64,000 nt of DNA from Thermococcus sp. JdFR-02 (GTDB lineage Archaea; Methanobacteriota_B; Thermococci; Thermococcales; Thermococcaceae). The DNA is taken from positions 228,418 through 292,417 of the forward strand of contig MTLP01000042.1 of the NCBI GenBank assembly GCA_002009975.1, in the 5' to 3' direction. The notes under the pieces are model-generated. The model was not told where the DNA came from. It searched no databases and was given only the letters and a program-made list of their open reading frames with translations. Shown piece by piece: positions 46,918 through 56,420 of the stretch; the first letter of the stretch is position 1; the number at the start of each line of letters is the position of its first letter. Made by a program: the position numbers and the translations under genes.

Positions 46918-48057
46918 TTACTCACCATAGAAAGCCTTCTTGTAAAGTTCTTTAATCTCCTCAATGCTTGGCTCAACTGGATTAAAGTTTATCAGAGGGT
47001 CGCCATAAGCTTTTTGGCTCATGTCTTCAAGTTTGGCTAAAAACTGATCTTCGCTAACTAAATCACCCAATTTTGGAACTTCAAGCATTTCATTAAGTTC
47101 TTTTACAACTTCAATTAGCTCTTGAGCAGTGTTAAAGCCGAGTTCTCTTGCTATTTCAGCGTATCTTTTTCTTGCATAATCAATTTTCATGTTAAACTCC
47201 ATAATATATGGATTGAGAATTGCATTTAAGAGACCATGCGACGCCATCCAGGCTCCTTTGTGACTCATAGCATGACAGAGTCCTAAACGAGCATTTAAAA
47301 ATGCAATTCCAGCCATAGTTGAAGCATAGTGCATCTCTTCCCTTGCTTTTTCCTCGCCGTTAACTGAAAGTGGGAGATATTTAAAGACACTCTTAATGAC
47401 TTTAATTGCCAAAGCATCACTAAAAGGAGTTGCAACCGTTGAAACGTAAGCTTCAATGGCATGGACTAAAACATCCAATCCAGAGTTTCTCGTTACTCCT
47501 TTTGGCATTGTCATTGGTAACCTTGGATCTAAAATGGCAAACTCTGGTGCAATTTCAAAAGAAACAAGATTGTATTTAACATCCCCTTTCTTTAAAACCG
47601 AAGCAGCAGAAACCTCGCTCCCAGCGCCGCTTGTTGAAGGAATCGCCACTAATGGTGTCTTAAGCTTTGGAATTGGTTTTGGTTTTGAAAAGCGATCAAG
47701 AAAGGCTATTTCTTCAAATTTGAGATTGGGCGCATCATAAAAAACTTTAACCGCTTTTACAACATCAATAACACTCCCACCACCTAATGCTATAAACAAA
47801 TCAGGATTAAATTCCTTAACCTTTGGCAAAATATTTTCAATATACTCATAGCTCGGTTCCGCTGGAACTCCTAAAATCACTTCATTTTCAGCTCCTGAAT
47901 CTTCAACATAATTCATGACTTCATTTAAGAAACCATGGATTCTCATTGATTTGCTTGAAAAGATTAGAACTCTGCTATAGTTCTTTGCAACACTCTTAAC
48001 ATAACTTAAACTCCCTTCTCCAATAACAATTCTTGTTTTTAAGCTAAAGAATCTCAT
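46918..48057 (-). CDS. Iron-containing alcohol dehydrogenase
   Basis: A 379-residue group III alcohol dehydrogenase. NAD(P) motif GGGSVIDVVKA at about residue 94; iron ligands in LDVLVHAIEAY (Asp/His) and LCHAMSHKGAW followed by ASHGLLNA. Oxidises or reduces alcohol/aldehyde with NAD(P)H. ATG at 48057 preceded by GGTGATG; in-frame starts at 48063 and 48066 lie within that site. Divergent from the TIM-barrel gene. Confidence 0.9.
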   Translation of the reverse strand: MRFFSLKTRIVIGEGSLSYVKSVAKNYSRVLIFSSKSMRIHGFLNEVMNYVEDSGAENEVILGVPAEPSYEYIENILPKVKEFNPDLFIALGGGSVIDVVKAVKVFYDAPNLKFEEIAFLDRFSKPKPIPKLKTPLVAIPSTSGAGSEVSAASVLKKGDVKYNLVSFEIAPEFAILDPRLPMTMPKGVTRNSGLDVLVHAIEAYVSTVATPFSDALAIKVIKSVFKYLPLSVNGEEKAREEMHYASTMAGIAFLNARLGLCHAMSHKGAWMASHGLLNAILNPYIMEFNMKIDYARKRYAEIARELGFNTAQELIEVVKELNEMLEVPKLGDLVSEDQFLAKLEDMSQKAYGDPLINFNPVEPSIEEIKELYKKAFYGE

Positions 48058-48187
48058 GAGCATCACCAGAATGAATAAGGAGAACCAAGTTAAAAAGATT
48101 AGTCACTTGAAGTTTTGCCTAGTAAAATTTATAAATATTATAGGTCTTTAATATTTTATATTCATGAAATAATTGCTGGTGATTAAA

Positions 48188-49000
48188 ATGCCCAACATAG
48201 GCGTTAACTCATGCATAGTCAGGGAGATAACAGGAAGAGGATTAAGCTTAGATGAGCTTAGAATTGATTTAATTGAGGTTGGCTTTGATGATTTGCCTCT
48301 AGTCACTGAAAAAGGGATTAATATGGATAGTGTTGAGCTTCTTAGGACGCTCGATGTTGGATATACTCTTCATGCCCCAACTTCAGATGCAAGAACTGTA
48401 AGAGTTAATTTGGGAGTTAAGAGCGAGAAAAACATTAAAATCATGGGAAATGTTCTTAAAATTGCCTCATTACTAGATGCCGAATATGTTGTTGTTCATG
48501 GTGGGGATGTTAATGGTTCGTACCATAAAGCTTTTTTGAACACAATAGAACAGCTTAAAGTTATAGCCAAGATGGCTAAAGATTATTCCATAAAATTAAC
48601 CATTGAAAACCTTTGTGATAAGAGAATAGGTGCTTTGCCCTATGAGCTTTTTCCCTTTTTAAACTTAGGATTAGGTTTAACATTTGATACCGCCCATGCC
48701 TTTTTAATATCTAAAAAATATGGCATTCCCTATGAGGAATACTTTAAACTTATGAGTTATGCAGATCATATTCACTTACACGATAACAACGGAGTTGTAG
48801 ATGAACACAGAGCTTTGGGAGAGGGAATTATAAATCTAGACCATGTCATGAATGGTCTGAGAAATATAAACCCGAAGAACATAATTCTTGAGATAATAAA
48901 TTACAGCAAGCCTGAGAATATTATTAGAAGTATTGAGATTGTAAGATTTCAGAGATTCCCCTATATAAATAGAGCGGAAAAGGTAAGAGCAAGGGCTTAA
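48188..49000 (+). CDS. Xylose isomerase-like TIM-barrel (sugar phosphate isomerase/epimerase)
   Basis: A 270-residue AP endonuclease-2/xylose isomerase-like barrel. Metal-site residues are visible: VVHGGDVNG (His), LTIENLCD (Glu), LTFDTAHAF (Asp/His), HIHLHDNNG (His) and NIILEI (Glu). Likely a sugar or polyol epimerase or a phosphatase-like variant; a DNA endonuclease role is less likely. I prefer the ATG at 48188 (GGTGAT upstream) over a TTG at 48173. Its stop overlaps the convergent MtnA gene by four bases. Confidence 0.82.
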   Translation: MPNIGVNSCIVREITGRGLSLDELRIDLIEVGFDDLPLVTEKGINMDSVELLRTLDVGYTLHAPTSDARTVRVNLGVKSEKNIKIMGNVLKIASLLDAEYVVVHGGDVNGSYHKAFLNTIEQLKVIAKMAKDYSIKLTIENLCDKRIGALPYELFPFLNLGLGLTFDTAHAFLISKKYGIPYEEYFKLMSYADHIHLHDNNGVVDEHRALGEGIINLDHVMNGLRNINPKNIILEIINYSKPENIIRSIEIVRFQRFPYINRAEKVRARA

Positions 49001-50064
49001 AGCCCAAACAACCTCCTTAGATTCCTTTCAAACGGTGGATAAACAACACCCTTTTCTGTTATTATTCCTGTTAAATATTTGTGCGGTGTAATATCAAAAG
49101 CTGGATTATAAACATCCACATCTGGTGCTATTTTGCAACCTCCACAACCCAAAACCTCTTCTTTTGCTCTCTCTTCTATTGGTATTTCCTTTCCACTTTT
49201 TAAGCTTAAGTCAATAGTCGATGTTGGGGCAACCACAAAGAAAGGTATCTTGTGCTCTTTAGCCAAAATCGCTAAGGAATAAGTCCCTATCTTATTTGCA
49301 AAGTCCCCATTGGCAACTATCCTATCAGCACCAACGATTACATAATCAACTAAACCTTGCTGCATAACGAAGCCTGCCATATTATCGCAAATGAGCTTTA
49401 AAGGAATTCCATCATAAGAATACTCCCAAGCCGAAAGGCGAGCACCTTGTAAGACAGGTCTAGTTTCATCGACCCATAAAAGCTTGAGCTTCTCTTCTTT
49501 ATGCATTACTCTAAGAACAGCACCAACTGTGCCAAGATGCACCGTTGCTAGACTTCCAGCGTTGCAGTGAGTTAAAACACTTCCTTTGTCAAGAATCTCA
49601 CTCCCAACATGCCCCATTTTTAAGTTAGCTTCAACATCTTCATTCGCTATTTTTTGAGCTTCATTAATTATTAACTGCTTTATAGTTTCTAGGCTCTCTT
49701 CACCGTGCTCCTCTACAAGCTTTTTGATCCTATTCAAAGCCCAAAACAAATTAACAGCTGTTGGTCTTGTGGATTTTAAAGCTTCATAAGCTCTCTCAAA
49801 TTCACTTAAAAACTCTCCCTTTGTTTTTGCCTTGCTTTTGTGGGCAAGTAGAGCTAAACCAAAAGCCGCTGTTGCCCCAATAGCTGGAGCACCTCTAACT
49901 TGCATTGTTTTTATTGCTCTGGCAACCTCTTCAACTGTGTTTAGTGAAATGACTTTGAATTCTTTTGGCAGAAGAGTTTGGTCAATTATGAAAACTCTCC
50001 CATCCTTAAATTCAACGCTCCTTGGGAGCTTTGTAAGTTCTTCAGGCTTATACCTCAATTCCAT
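48997..50064 (-). CDS. mtnA: S-methyl-5-thioribose-1-phosphate isomerase
   Basis: A 355-residue isomerase of the eIF2B-like fold converting methylthioribose-1-phosphate to methylthioribulose-1-phosphate in methionine salvage. The catalytic Cys is in LTHCNAGSLAT and the catalytic Asp in VGADRIVANGD; RGAPAIG is the phosphate-binding loop. Related ribose-1,5-bisphosphate isomerases of the archaeal AMP pathway are an alternative, but the length and RGAPAIG favour MtnA. Confidence 0.9.
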   Translation of the reverse strand: MELRYKPEELTKLPRSVEFKDGRVFIIDQTLLPKEFKVISLNTVEEVARAIKTMQVRGAPAIGATAAFGLALLAHKSKAKTKGEFLSEFERAYEALKSTRPTAVNLFWALNRIKKLVEEHGEESLETIKQLIINEAQKIANEDVEANLKMGHVGSEILDKGSVLTHCNAGSLATVHLGTVGAVLRVMHKEEKLKLLWVDETRPVLQGARLSAWEYSYDGIPLKLICDNMAGFVMQQGLVDYVIVGADRIVANGDFANKIGTYSLAILAKEHKIPFFVVAPTSTIDLSLKSGKEIPIEERAKEEVLGCGGCKIAPDVDVYNPAFDITPHKYLTGIITEKGVVYPPFERNLRRLFGL

Positions 50065-50133
50065 ATCCCTACCTCCAACTATTCTTTGCGTTAAGGGTTT
50101 AAAAGAATAAGCAAAAATTAGGATGGTGGTTTC

Positions 50134-50643
50134 ATGAAGATCTTTGTAAGCGGAATGCCTGGAGTGGGAAAGACAACTTTAATTTTGAAGGTTAGTGAAG
50201 CCTTAAAATCCCGAGAATGGAGAATTGGAGGAATAATAACTCAAGAGGTACGGGAAAGAGGGAAGAGAGTTGGCTTTAAAATTATAGCCCTCGACACTAG
50301 GGAGGAAGGAATCTTAGCTTGGGAAGGCTTTAACGGACCAAAAGTTGGTAAATATGGGGTTAATTTGAGAGATTTGGAAGAAATTGGGGTTAAAGCTGTT
50401 GAAAGAGCAATAGATGATGCTGATTTAATTATAATTGATGAGATTGGAGCAATGGAGCTAAAAAGCAGAAAGTTTGGAGAAGTCGTTGAAAAAGCTCTAA
50501 AAAGTGATAAGCATTTATTGGCTGCTGTTCACAGGAGATTAACCCAAAAATATTCAAAATATGGAATGCTTTACATTTTAACCCGCGAAAATCGGGAGAG
50601 AGTTTTAAGCGAAATTCTGGAGTTCTTTAATAAACCAACATAA
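50134..50643 (+). CDS. Nucleoside-triphosphatase, THEP1 type
   Basis: A 169-residue P-loop NTPase of the THEP1/NTPase_1 family. Walker A SGMPGVGKTT near the start, Walker B LIIIDEIGAME, and GGIITQEVRERGKRVGF between them. Family members hydrolyse ATP, GTP and other NTPs slowly; cellular role unknown. GGTGG precedes the ATG. Divergent from mtnA. Confidence 0.9.
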   Translation: MKIFVSGMPGVGKTTLILKVSEALKSREWRIGGIITQEVRERGKRVGFKIIALDTREEGILAWEGFNGPKVGKYGVNLRDLEEIGVKAVERAIDDADLIIIDEIGAMELKSRKFGEVVEKALKSDKHLLAAVHRRLTQKYSKYGMLYILTRENRERVLSEILEFFNKPT

Positions 50644-50656
50644 TTATGGTATTAAA

Positions 50657-50670
50657 TAATTACGTAATTA
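50657..50670. repeat. 14-bp perfect palindrome between convergent genes
   Basis: TAATTACGTAATTA is self-complementary and lies 13 bases past the NTPase stop and just before the end of the convergent ABC ATPase gene. It could be a protein site or simply AT-rich chance; no T-run terminator is associated with it. Confidence 0.3.
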
Positions 50671-50675
50671 AACAA

Positions 50676-51413
50676 TTATTCAAGAGCTGCCAGGAGGATA
50701 GGCTTTCCATCAATAGTGGAGATTTTTGCCTTAACTCCATAAACCCTTTCCAGTATATCTTCTTTTAACTCAAACACTTCCCCACTCCATTCAATTGAGC
50801 CGTTATGTAAAAGCATTAGCTTATCTGAATACTGCAAAGCTAAATTTAGGTCATGCATAACCGCTACGATGATCTTTTCATCTTTAAGCCTTGTTAAAAG
50901 CTCCATAATTTGCAAGGCATGGTTTACATCTAGGTGAGAAGTAGGCTCGTCTAAAAGTATTATTTCACTTCCTTGGGCTAATGCCCTAGCTATTAAAACA
51001 AGCTGATATTCTCCGCCACTTAGGTTTGTTATAAACTCCCTCCTTCTCTCCCACATCCCTACGAGCTTTAAGGCTTTTTTGACATCTCCACCAGTTGCAT
51101 AGGTTCCAAGTTCCACAAACTCTTCAATTGTAAAGGCAAATTCTGGAAGGGAATTTTGAGGAACATATGTAATGTATTTAGCTCTCTCCTTTGCTGGAAG
51201 CTTTGTTAGATCAAGTCCGTTATATCTCACGTAGCCTTTTCCTTTTAAAATTCCCACCATGCATTTTAGAAGAGTTGATTTACCAGCTCCATTTGGACCA
51301 ATAATAGCTAAAAGCTCTCTTTTTTGAGCGAAAAAGCTAACATTTTTTAAAACCTCTCTCTCGCCATAGGAAAACCTAAGGTTAACTTCAAGTTGTTTTT
51401 CCTGCTTAGGCAT
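50676..51413 (-). CDS. ABC transporter ATPase of the FecE/BtuD type (second system)
   Basis: A 245-residue ATPase with Walker A GPNGAGKST, Q-loop VPQNSLPEF, signature LSGGEYQL and Walker B LLDEPTSHLD. Similar to the ATPase at 41615 but clearly a separate paralogue. The ATG at 51413 has GGGGTGA upstream; the gene overlaps the permease by eight bases. No binding-protein gene adjoins it. Confidence 0.9.
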   Translation of the reverse strand: MPKQEKQLEVNLRFSYGEREVLKNVSFFAQKRELLAIIGPNGAGKSTLLKCMVGILKGKGYVRYNGLDLTKLPAKERAKYITYVPQNSLPEFAFTIEEFVELGTYATGGDVKKALKLVGMWERRREFITNLSGGEYQLVLIARALAQGSEIILLDEPTSHLDVNHALQIMELLTRLKDEKIIVAVMHDLNLALQYSDKLMLLHNGSIEWSGEVFELKEDILERVYGVKAKISTIDGKPILLAALE

Positions 51414-52431
51414 AAAGTTCACCCCTCTTTCTCTTCATTAAAAGATAAATGAAGAATGGAGCCCCAAATAAAGCTGTTATAATTCCAACTGGGATTTCTG
51501 AAGGCTTTAACAAGATTCTTGCTAATAAATCTGCAAAGACCATTAAAGAACCTCCAAATAAAGCCGATGCAGGCAAAAGCTTCCTGTGATTAGGTCCAAA
51601 AATTAAACGCATTGCATGGGGACTTATAAGACCAACAAAGCCAATAATTCCAGAAGTTGAGACTGCAAAAGCCGTTAAAAGTGAAACAACGAAAATTATT
51701 GCCTTTCTGTAAAAGCTTAAATCCAGACCTAAAGCTATTGCTTCCTCACCGAAGAGAAGTAAGTTAAGCTCTCTCCACTTATACATTAAAAATGAAAATC
51801 CTAAAAGGGATGAGAATAGCACGAGCTTAGCATCGCTCCAAGTCGCACCATTGAATGTTCCCATTAACCAAAAGATAGCATTATGAATTCTCTCTTTTCC
51901 GACATACAAAAGATAAGACGTCAAAGCATGGGCAAAAAAGCCAAAAGCAATTCCCGCTAAAAGCAATGTGTCAACTGGAATATGTCCATCAACTTTTGAT
52001 ATGTTGTAAACTAGAAAAACTGAAAGCAGAGCAAAGAGAAGGGCAAAAATACTCATATACCTTGGAAAGAACAGAGCGGCTATTGAAGCTCCAACTGCAG
52101 CTCCTCCAGAGATTCCCAAAATATAAGGATCACCCAAGGGGTTTTTAAATAAGGCTTGAGTTGCAACACCCGCAGAGGCTAAGCTCAAACCAACTAAATA
52201 AGCAAGGATTACTCTTGGTAGTCTAATCTCCCAGATTATTGTAAAGTACGTTGTGTCTAGTTCTTTTAAAGGTTCAACTCCAAAAACAAAAAGCAATTTA
52301 GAGATCTCCATTTTTACTCCATAAATAATGCTTTTCAGAATTAAAGAAAAGGATATACTAACTGAACCAAAGGCTATCCCTAAGAACATCAGCAACACTG
52401 AGGCGATTATAAGGATTATCACTTTTTTCAT
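51406..52431 (-). CDS. ABC permease of the FecCD/BtuC type (second system)
   Basis: A 341-residue permease with about ten helices and the same family motifs as the permease at 42654: RLPRVILAYLVGLSLASAG, NPLGDPYILGISGGAAVG, SGIIGFVGLISPHAMR. Divergent from the secreted protein at 52544. It may share a binding protein with the first system or use one encoded elsewhere. Confidence 0.92.
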   Translation of the reverse strand: MKKVIILIIASVLLMFLGIAFGSVSISFSLILKSIIYGVKMEISKLLFVFGVEPLKELDTTYFTIIWEIRLPRVILAYLVGLSLASAGVATQALFKNPLGDPYILGISGGAAVGASIAALFFPRYMSIFALLFALLSVFLVYNISKVDGHIPVDTLLLAGIAFGFFAHALTSYLLYVGKERIHNAIFWLMGTFNGATWSDAKLVLFSSLLGFSFLMYKWRELNLLLFGEEAIALGLDLSFYRKAIIFVVSLLTAFAVSTSGIIGFVGLISPHAMRLIFGPNHRKLLPASALFGGSLMVFADLLARILLKPSEIPVGIITALFGAPFFIYLLMKRKRGELYA

Positions 52432-52543
52432 AGTATTCCCCTTTGGATTTTTTGTCCAATTAAAAATCGTTATGTTGACTTAAAAATCTAACCCAAAAGA
52501 AACCCTATAAATGATGAGAGAATATAAAGACTTGGTGGGTAAG

Positions 52544-54589
52544 ATGAAAAAAAGATACATAATAACCATTTTAATCATTTTGCTTACACTTAGCACTACC
52601 ATTAGTCCCGTAAGTTCCCAAGCTTTTGTTAAAAATCCAAAACCTCCCCTTATAATAGTGGGCAATCCATACCCAAAATACCTCTCACTATCACCAAACG
52701 AGACTTACACAGTTTACCTATATGTAGCCGATGATGTGGAAATTAGGGAGACAAAGCTTTACTACAAGGTCAACGATGGGGAATGGAAGTCTATTTACGC
52801 AGTTAGAGCAACTATTAATGAAAACGAAGAAATGTATGAGTCAATAGTCAGCAAATTCACAACCAAAGAATTCAAGTTCACAACATTTTATGGAAAGGCT
52901 ACAATTCCCTCTCAAAAACCGGGTTCAAGGGTTTACTTTAAAGTTGTTGCCCAGGATGCTGAAGGGCACATAGTAGAGAGTCAAATTGGAACTTACATAG
53001 TTTCTAACCCTGAAGGAAAAAGAGTAATGGTAGTTGATCCCTCAGTCAAATACAGAGCTTTTTTAGAAAATATGCGTTTTATAAAAGAGATGATAAATTA
53101 CACGAAAGAGAAATACTTCTATGACATGAGTGAATACCAGAAAACAGTTGAATTTTTAGAACCTTTTGAAAACTCCAGCCAAAGTTTTCTAAGAGAACAC
53201 CATTGGGAGCTTTTAGCTAAAGATTATAATATCATAATCGTTTCCCCAGAAGAAGTCGCGAATGCACTTAAAGAGTTTAAGCCAGAGGTAATTATCTTGT
53301 CAAATCTATGGATAAAGGAGTGGGAGCTTTCAAAGGAGGAACTTAACAGCCTAATTAAATATCTAAGAGACAACAACTGCGGACTAATTGTTACCCATGG
53401 GACTCTATATGATGGGATTTCCTGGAAAGAAGGGATTAATTATTTAGGATCAACTCTCCACATAGGTGGGATAGAGGCTTATAACGATGAAAGCATTGCA
53501 ACTTTACTTGGATTTGAACTTTTGCCAATATTAGAAGGGGCTAAACTAAAGTACGCTGAAAATAAGCCTCACTTGGCAGAAATTCCAACTCTTTTGCCCT
53601 TCCTTCCATCAAAAAGCAAGTTAAATATTAGAAATAAGGGAATAATATCAAGCATAGGCTTATTAAGCTTTGAGGGCGAAATTAATGCGGCTTTTGGATG
53701 GCAATATCTGCTCCCAGCAGAAAGCTTGCCCTTTGCAAAGAGCAAAGTTAGGGAACTAAAAAAGAGCGTCAAAGTAAGAGTAAAGGAGTTCTCAGAACTT
53801 CAAGAGAAAGTTTTTGGAGTTTCTTTATATACAAGAAACATTTATGCCCTCGACTTTCCTTTTGTTGATGCAATTTTGAATATTCAAATCAAAGACACTC
53901 AAGTTGAAATACCTGTAGGTACTGATGTCCTAATCTTAGAGCCTCCTCAAGAGATCATTGAGAGGGTCAGGCTCTTAAAGGCGATAAACAGGGATCTAAT
54001 TGATATAAGTGCCCTTTCAAGCGATTACCTGTTAACCATCATAACCAGAGATGAGAGGCATAGAAAAGATGGAATTAGGAGTGTATACATTTCCTTTGAG
54101 ATAGAAGCCGGAGGAAAAGAGAGTTTTGGTGTTTTGAAAGATCTGATAGCATGGGCTTCAGATTTTAAGCAAATCCAATATTTAGTTCAAGAGCCACAAG
54201 TTGTTCTGTTAGCTAACGACATAGATTGGGAAATCAAAGGAAAAGAACTTTTTGAACAGTTTAAGTCCATAGGGGCAAATATTAAGAGAGTTAAGCCATC
54301 AGAATTTGAGATTTACAAAAACTCAAGAGTCGTGGTGATTTTAGGAGGACCAAAGGCTTATGATGGTATCGGAGACTATGTGAAACAAGCATTAAACGAA
54401 GAAGAACAGCTAAAAATAATCAGAGGGGAGGAAGGGATATTTATAAAGAGGGATGTTTGGAATAAGAAACAAGTTGTGATAATAATTGCGGGAAGAGATA
54501 GGAATCAAACTGGGGCAAAGGTATTGCTTTATCAAAAAGGCATAAATGAAAAGTACATAGACCTTTTGGCAGAGTTCAGTTTAAAGTGA
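52544..54589 (+). CDS. Large exported protein with S-layer-like C-terminal domain
   Basis: A 681-residue protein with a signal peptide (KKRYIITILIILLTLSTTISPVSS). The N-terminal part (about 40-150) is beta-rich like a surface Ig-type domain. The middle part (about 230-330) resembles a Rossmann/GATase-like fold with IIVSPEE, VIILSNLW and GLIVTHGTLYDG. The C-terminal 80 residues (VVVILGGPKAYDG, VVIIIAGRDRNQTG) match the end of archaeal S-layer proteins. GGTGG precedes the ATG at 52544. It is divergent from the second ABC system, so a link to substrate capture is possible but only from position. Confidence 0.7.
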   Translation: MKKRYIITILIILLTLSTTISPVSSQAFVKNPKPPLIIVGNPYPKYLSLSPNETYTVYLYVADDVEIRETKLYYKVNDGEWKSIYAVRATINENEEMYESIVSKFTTKEFKFTTFYGKATIPSQKPGSRVYFKVVAQDAEGHIVESQIGTYIVSNPEGKRVMVVDPSVKYRAFLENMRFIKEMINYTKEKYFYDMSEYQKTVEFLEPFENSSQSFLREHHWELLAKDYNIIIVSPEEVANALKEFKPEVIILSNLWIKEWELSKEELNSLIKYLRDNNCGLIVTHGTLYDGISWKEGINYLGSTLHIGGIEAYNDESIATLLGFELLPILEGAKLKYAENKPHLAEIPTLLPFLPSKSKLNIRNKGIISSIGLLSFEGEINAAFGWQYLLPAESLPFAKSKVRELKKSVKVRVKEFSELQEKVFGVSLYTRNIYALDFPFVDAILNIQIKDTQVEIPVGTDVLILEPPQEIIERVRLLKAINRDLIDISALSSDYLLTIITRDERHRKDGIRSVYISFEIEAGGKESFGVLKDLIAWASDFKQIQYLVQEPQVVLLANDIDWEIKGKELFEQFKSIGANIKRVKPSEFEIYKNSRVVVILGGPKAYDGIGDYVKQALNEEEQLKIIRGEEGIFIKRDVWNKKQVVIIIAGRDRNQTGAKVLLYQKGINEKYIDLLAEFSLK

Positions 54590-54705
54590 CGTCCTATTTG
54601 AATTTTTTCTACATTTTTAATTAAAAACTTTGGATAAAGCCCGTCAAAGTCGTATATTTGCTCAAAAACATGGATAAGTCTCAATCAGATGCATACAAGC
54701 GAAAA

Positions 54706-54714
54706 GTTTTTAAA
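54706..54714 (+). promoter_or_regulatory. TATA box of the tRNA-Glu gene
   Basis: TTTTTAAAT preceded by the purine-rich AGCGAAAAG (BRE-like) ends about 30 bases before the tRNA 5' end. The rest of 54590-54743 holds nothing else I can recognise. Confidence 0.6.
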
Positions 54715-54743
54715 TCATCATCAATGTTATGAGATACGGAACT

Positions 54744-54821
54744 GCCCCGGTGGTGTAGCCCGGTCAAACATGCGGGCCTTTCGAGCCCGCGCCCCGGGTT
54801 CAAATCCCGGCCGGGGCACCA
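54744..54821 (+). tRNA. tRNA-Glu (anticodon UUC)
   Basis: A complete cloverleaf. Acceptor GCCCCGG (54744-54750) pairs with CCGGGGC (54811-54817), followed by A and an encoded CCA. The anticodon arm is CGGGC-CTTTCGA-GCCCG with anticodon TTC, reading GAA/GAG. The T arm has GGGTTCAAATCCC. No intron is present. Confidence 0.95.
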
Positions 54822-54870
54822 AAATTTCTAAAGCGCTGTTCTGTAAGTAAATTAAAAATCAAAAAGCAAA

Positions 54871-54880
54871 CCTTTTAAAT
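54871..54880 (+). promoter_or_regulatory. TATA box of trm5
   Basis: CCTTTTAAAT at 54871-54880 sits about 25 bases before the ATG at 54902, so the trm5 transcript is probably leaderless; no ribosome binding site is visible before the ATG. Confidence 0.5.
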
Positions 54881-54901
54881 TTCTTCACTTACCTTCTTTC
54901 G

Positions 54902-55900
54902 ATGCTTATGCTTGGTGTTAGAGTTCCTCTCAAAGAAGGCGAAAAAGTTAGAAGAAGACTTTTAGAGCTTGGAATTTTGAATAAAGAATATAAAATTAAG
55001 AGAGAAGGAGAATTCTTGATCTTCCCAATAACAAAGTCTATTGAAGGCTTTGAGATAGTTGAGACTAATTTTGAGAAAGCCCAAAAAAGACCTTTTAGTT
55101 ATAGAGAGATTGTTAACGTGCCTGAGAAGTTAAAACCCCTCTTACCTTCCTCCTTCGATATCATAGGTGATATTGTCATTATCGAACTTCCAGAAGAGCT
55201 GATTCCATATGGAAAAAATATTGGTGAAGCAATTTTAAAAGTTCATAAGCATATAAAAGCTGTTTTCATGAAAGGGAGCAAAATTAGTGGAGCATATAGG
55301 GTTAGAGAGCTAATTCATTTAGCTGGCAAAAAAAGAACAGAAACGATTCATAAGGAAAATGGCATAAGGTTAAAGCTTGACGTTAGCAAGGTTTATTTCT
55401 CCCCAAGATTAGCGACTGAGAGAATGAGGATCTTCAAAAAAGCTAAGAAAGGGGAGATAGTCTTTGACATGTTTGCTGGAATTGGTCCCTATGCAATCCT
55501 TTTAGCTAAAAAAGTAAAATTGGTTTTTGCTTGTGACATAAATCCTTGGGCAATCAAATATTTGAAGAAAAACAAGAACCTCAATAAAGTCAATAATGTA
55601 ATCCCAATTTTGGGTGATGTTAGAGAAGTTGCAGGACAAATAAGAGCTGATAGGGTAATAATGAACTTACCCAAATTTGCCCATGAATTCTTAAAAGAAG
55701 CTATTTTAAGTGTAAAGAGCGATGGAATTATCCATTATTATGGATTCTCTCATGAGGATAACCTTTTTGGAGAGCATGAAGAGAAAATTAAAACCATCGC
55801 AGAGAAGCTTGGTAGAAGAGTCGAATTTTTAGAAAGAAGGGTTGTAAGACCCTATGCACCATATCAATACAACATCGCTATAGACTTCAAAGTTCTTTAA
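54902..55900 (+). CDS. trm5: tRNA (guanine-37 N1) methyltransferase, Trm5 family
   Basis: A 332-residue class I methyltransferase. N-terminal D1-like region (MLGVRVPLKEGEKVRRRL), then IIGDIVIIELPEEL and, in the SAM domain, VFDMFAGIGPYAI and ACDINPWAI; the catalytic NXP motif is NLPK. Pattern fits Trm5b, which makes m1G37 in tRNA for reading-frame maintenance; wyosine-related Trm5a/Taw22 and Taw2 are relatives. An ATG at 54908 is the alternative start. Located just after a tRNA gene. Confidence 0.88.
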   Translation: MLMLGVRVPLKEGEKVRRRLLELGILNKEYKIKREGEFLIFPITKSIEGFEIVETNFEKAQKRPFSYREIVNVPEKLKPLLPSSFDIIGDIVIIELPEELIPYGKNIGEAILKVHKHIKAVFMKGSKISGAYRVRELIHLAGKKRTETIHKENGIRLKLDVSKVYFSPRLATERMRIFKKAKKGEIVFDMFAGIGPYAILLAKKVKLVFACDINPWAIKYLKKNKNLNKVNNVIPILGDVREVAGQIRADRVIMNLPKFAHEFLKEAILSVKSDGIIHYYGFSHEDNLFGEHEEKIKTIAEKLGRRVEFLERRVVRPYAPYQYNIAIDFKVL

Positions 55901-55902
55901 TT

Positions 55903-56376
55903 TCACGGTTTCTTTAGTTTGGGCTTTAAATTTGGTTCAAGAGAGATTGCATTGTTTATTTTTGAGAAATCTACCTTGCTTATTGCATCCATAGGAGCTG
56001 GAATTCCCTTATCTTTCTCTTTTTCCACAACCCAACTAATTTTATCTCCAATTTCAACATTTAAATGCTTTACAACACCTTCTGGAGTCTCCACAATATA
56101 TTTAGCGCTATCTTTTGGTATGTAAAGGCGCCAAGGCTTCAAGTTTTCAACAAAGTCCACAACGTTTCTGTTTGTATCCAAAAAAATTACATCTATGCTT
56201 TGGAGCATGAGAAACATGTGAACCGATGCCCCTAGTTGAGTCTCATATGGAAGAACAAATACTAAAGCGTAATCTATCTTGGATTTAAGCATCAAACCCC
56301 TAAAGCGCTTAAAGAAATTATCAGCTAATTTAACCCGTCCATGCCAGACTTTGTTTTTTGTCTCATTGATGAGCAT
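55903..56376 (-). CDS. DUF192 family protein
   Basis: A 157-residue protein of the DUF192 family: NKVWHGRVKLADNFFKRFRGLM, SVHMFLMLQSIDVIFLDTNRNVV, and KYIVETPEGVVKHLNVEIGDKI, close to the usual family start and end. Known structures show a beta-barrel of unknown function. There is no signal peptide, unlike bacterial members. Convergent with trm5 and divergent from the fluoride-riboswitch unit. Confidence 0.85.
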   Translation of the reverse strand: MLINETKNKVWHGRVKLADNFFKRFRGLMLKSKIDYALVFVLPYETQLGASVHMFLMLQSIDVIFLDTNRNVVDFVENLKPWRLYIPKDSAKYIVETPEGVVKHLNVEIGDKISWVVEKEKDKGIPAPMDAISKVDFSKINNAISLEPNLKPKLKKP

Positions 56377-56420
56377 GTGTATTTTTACCTTCTTCAGGTT
56401 GATAAGAATTGTGCCTAAAA

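Noticed and set aside
50657..50670. Palindrome as a bidirectional terminator
   Set aside because: Archaeal terminators need a T-run rather than a palindrome, and none follows on either side. Kept only as a repeat of low confidence.
54590..54743. A second small RNA before tRNA-Glu
   Set aside because: No C/D or H/ACA boxes or second cloverleaf could be found in the AT-rich stretch apart from the TATA box.
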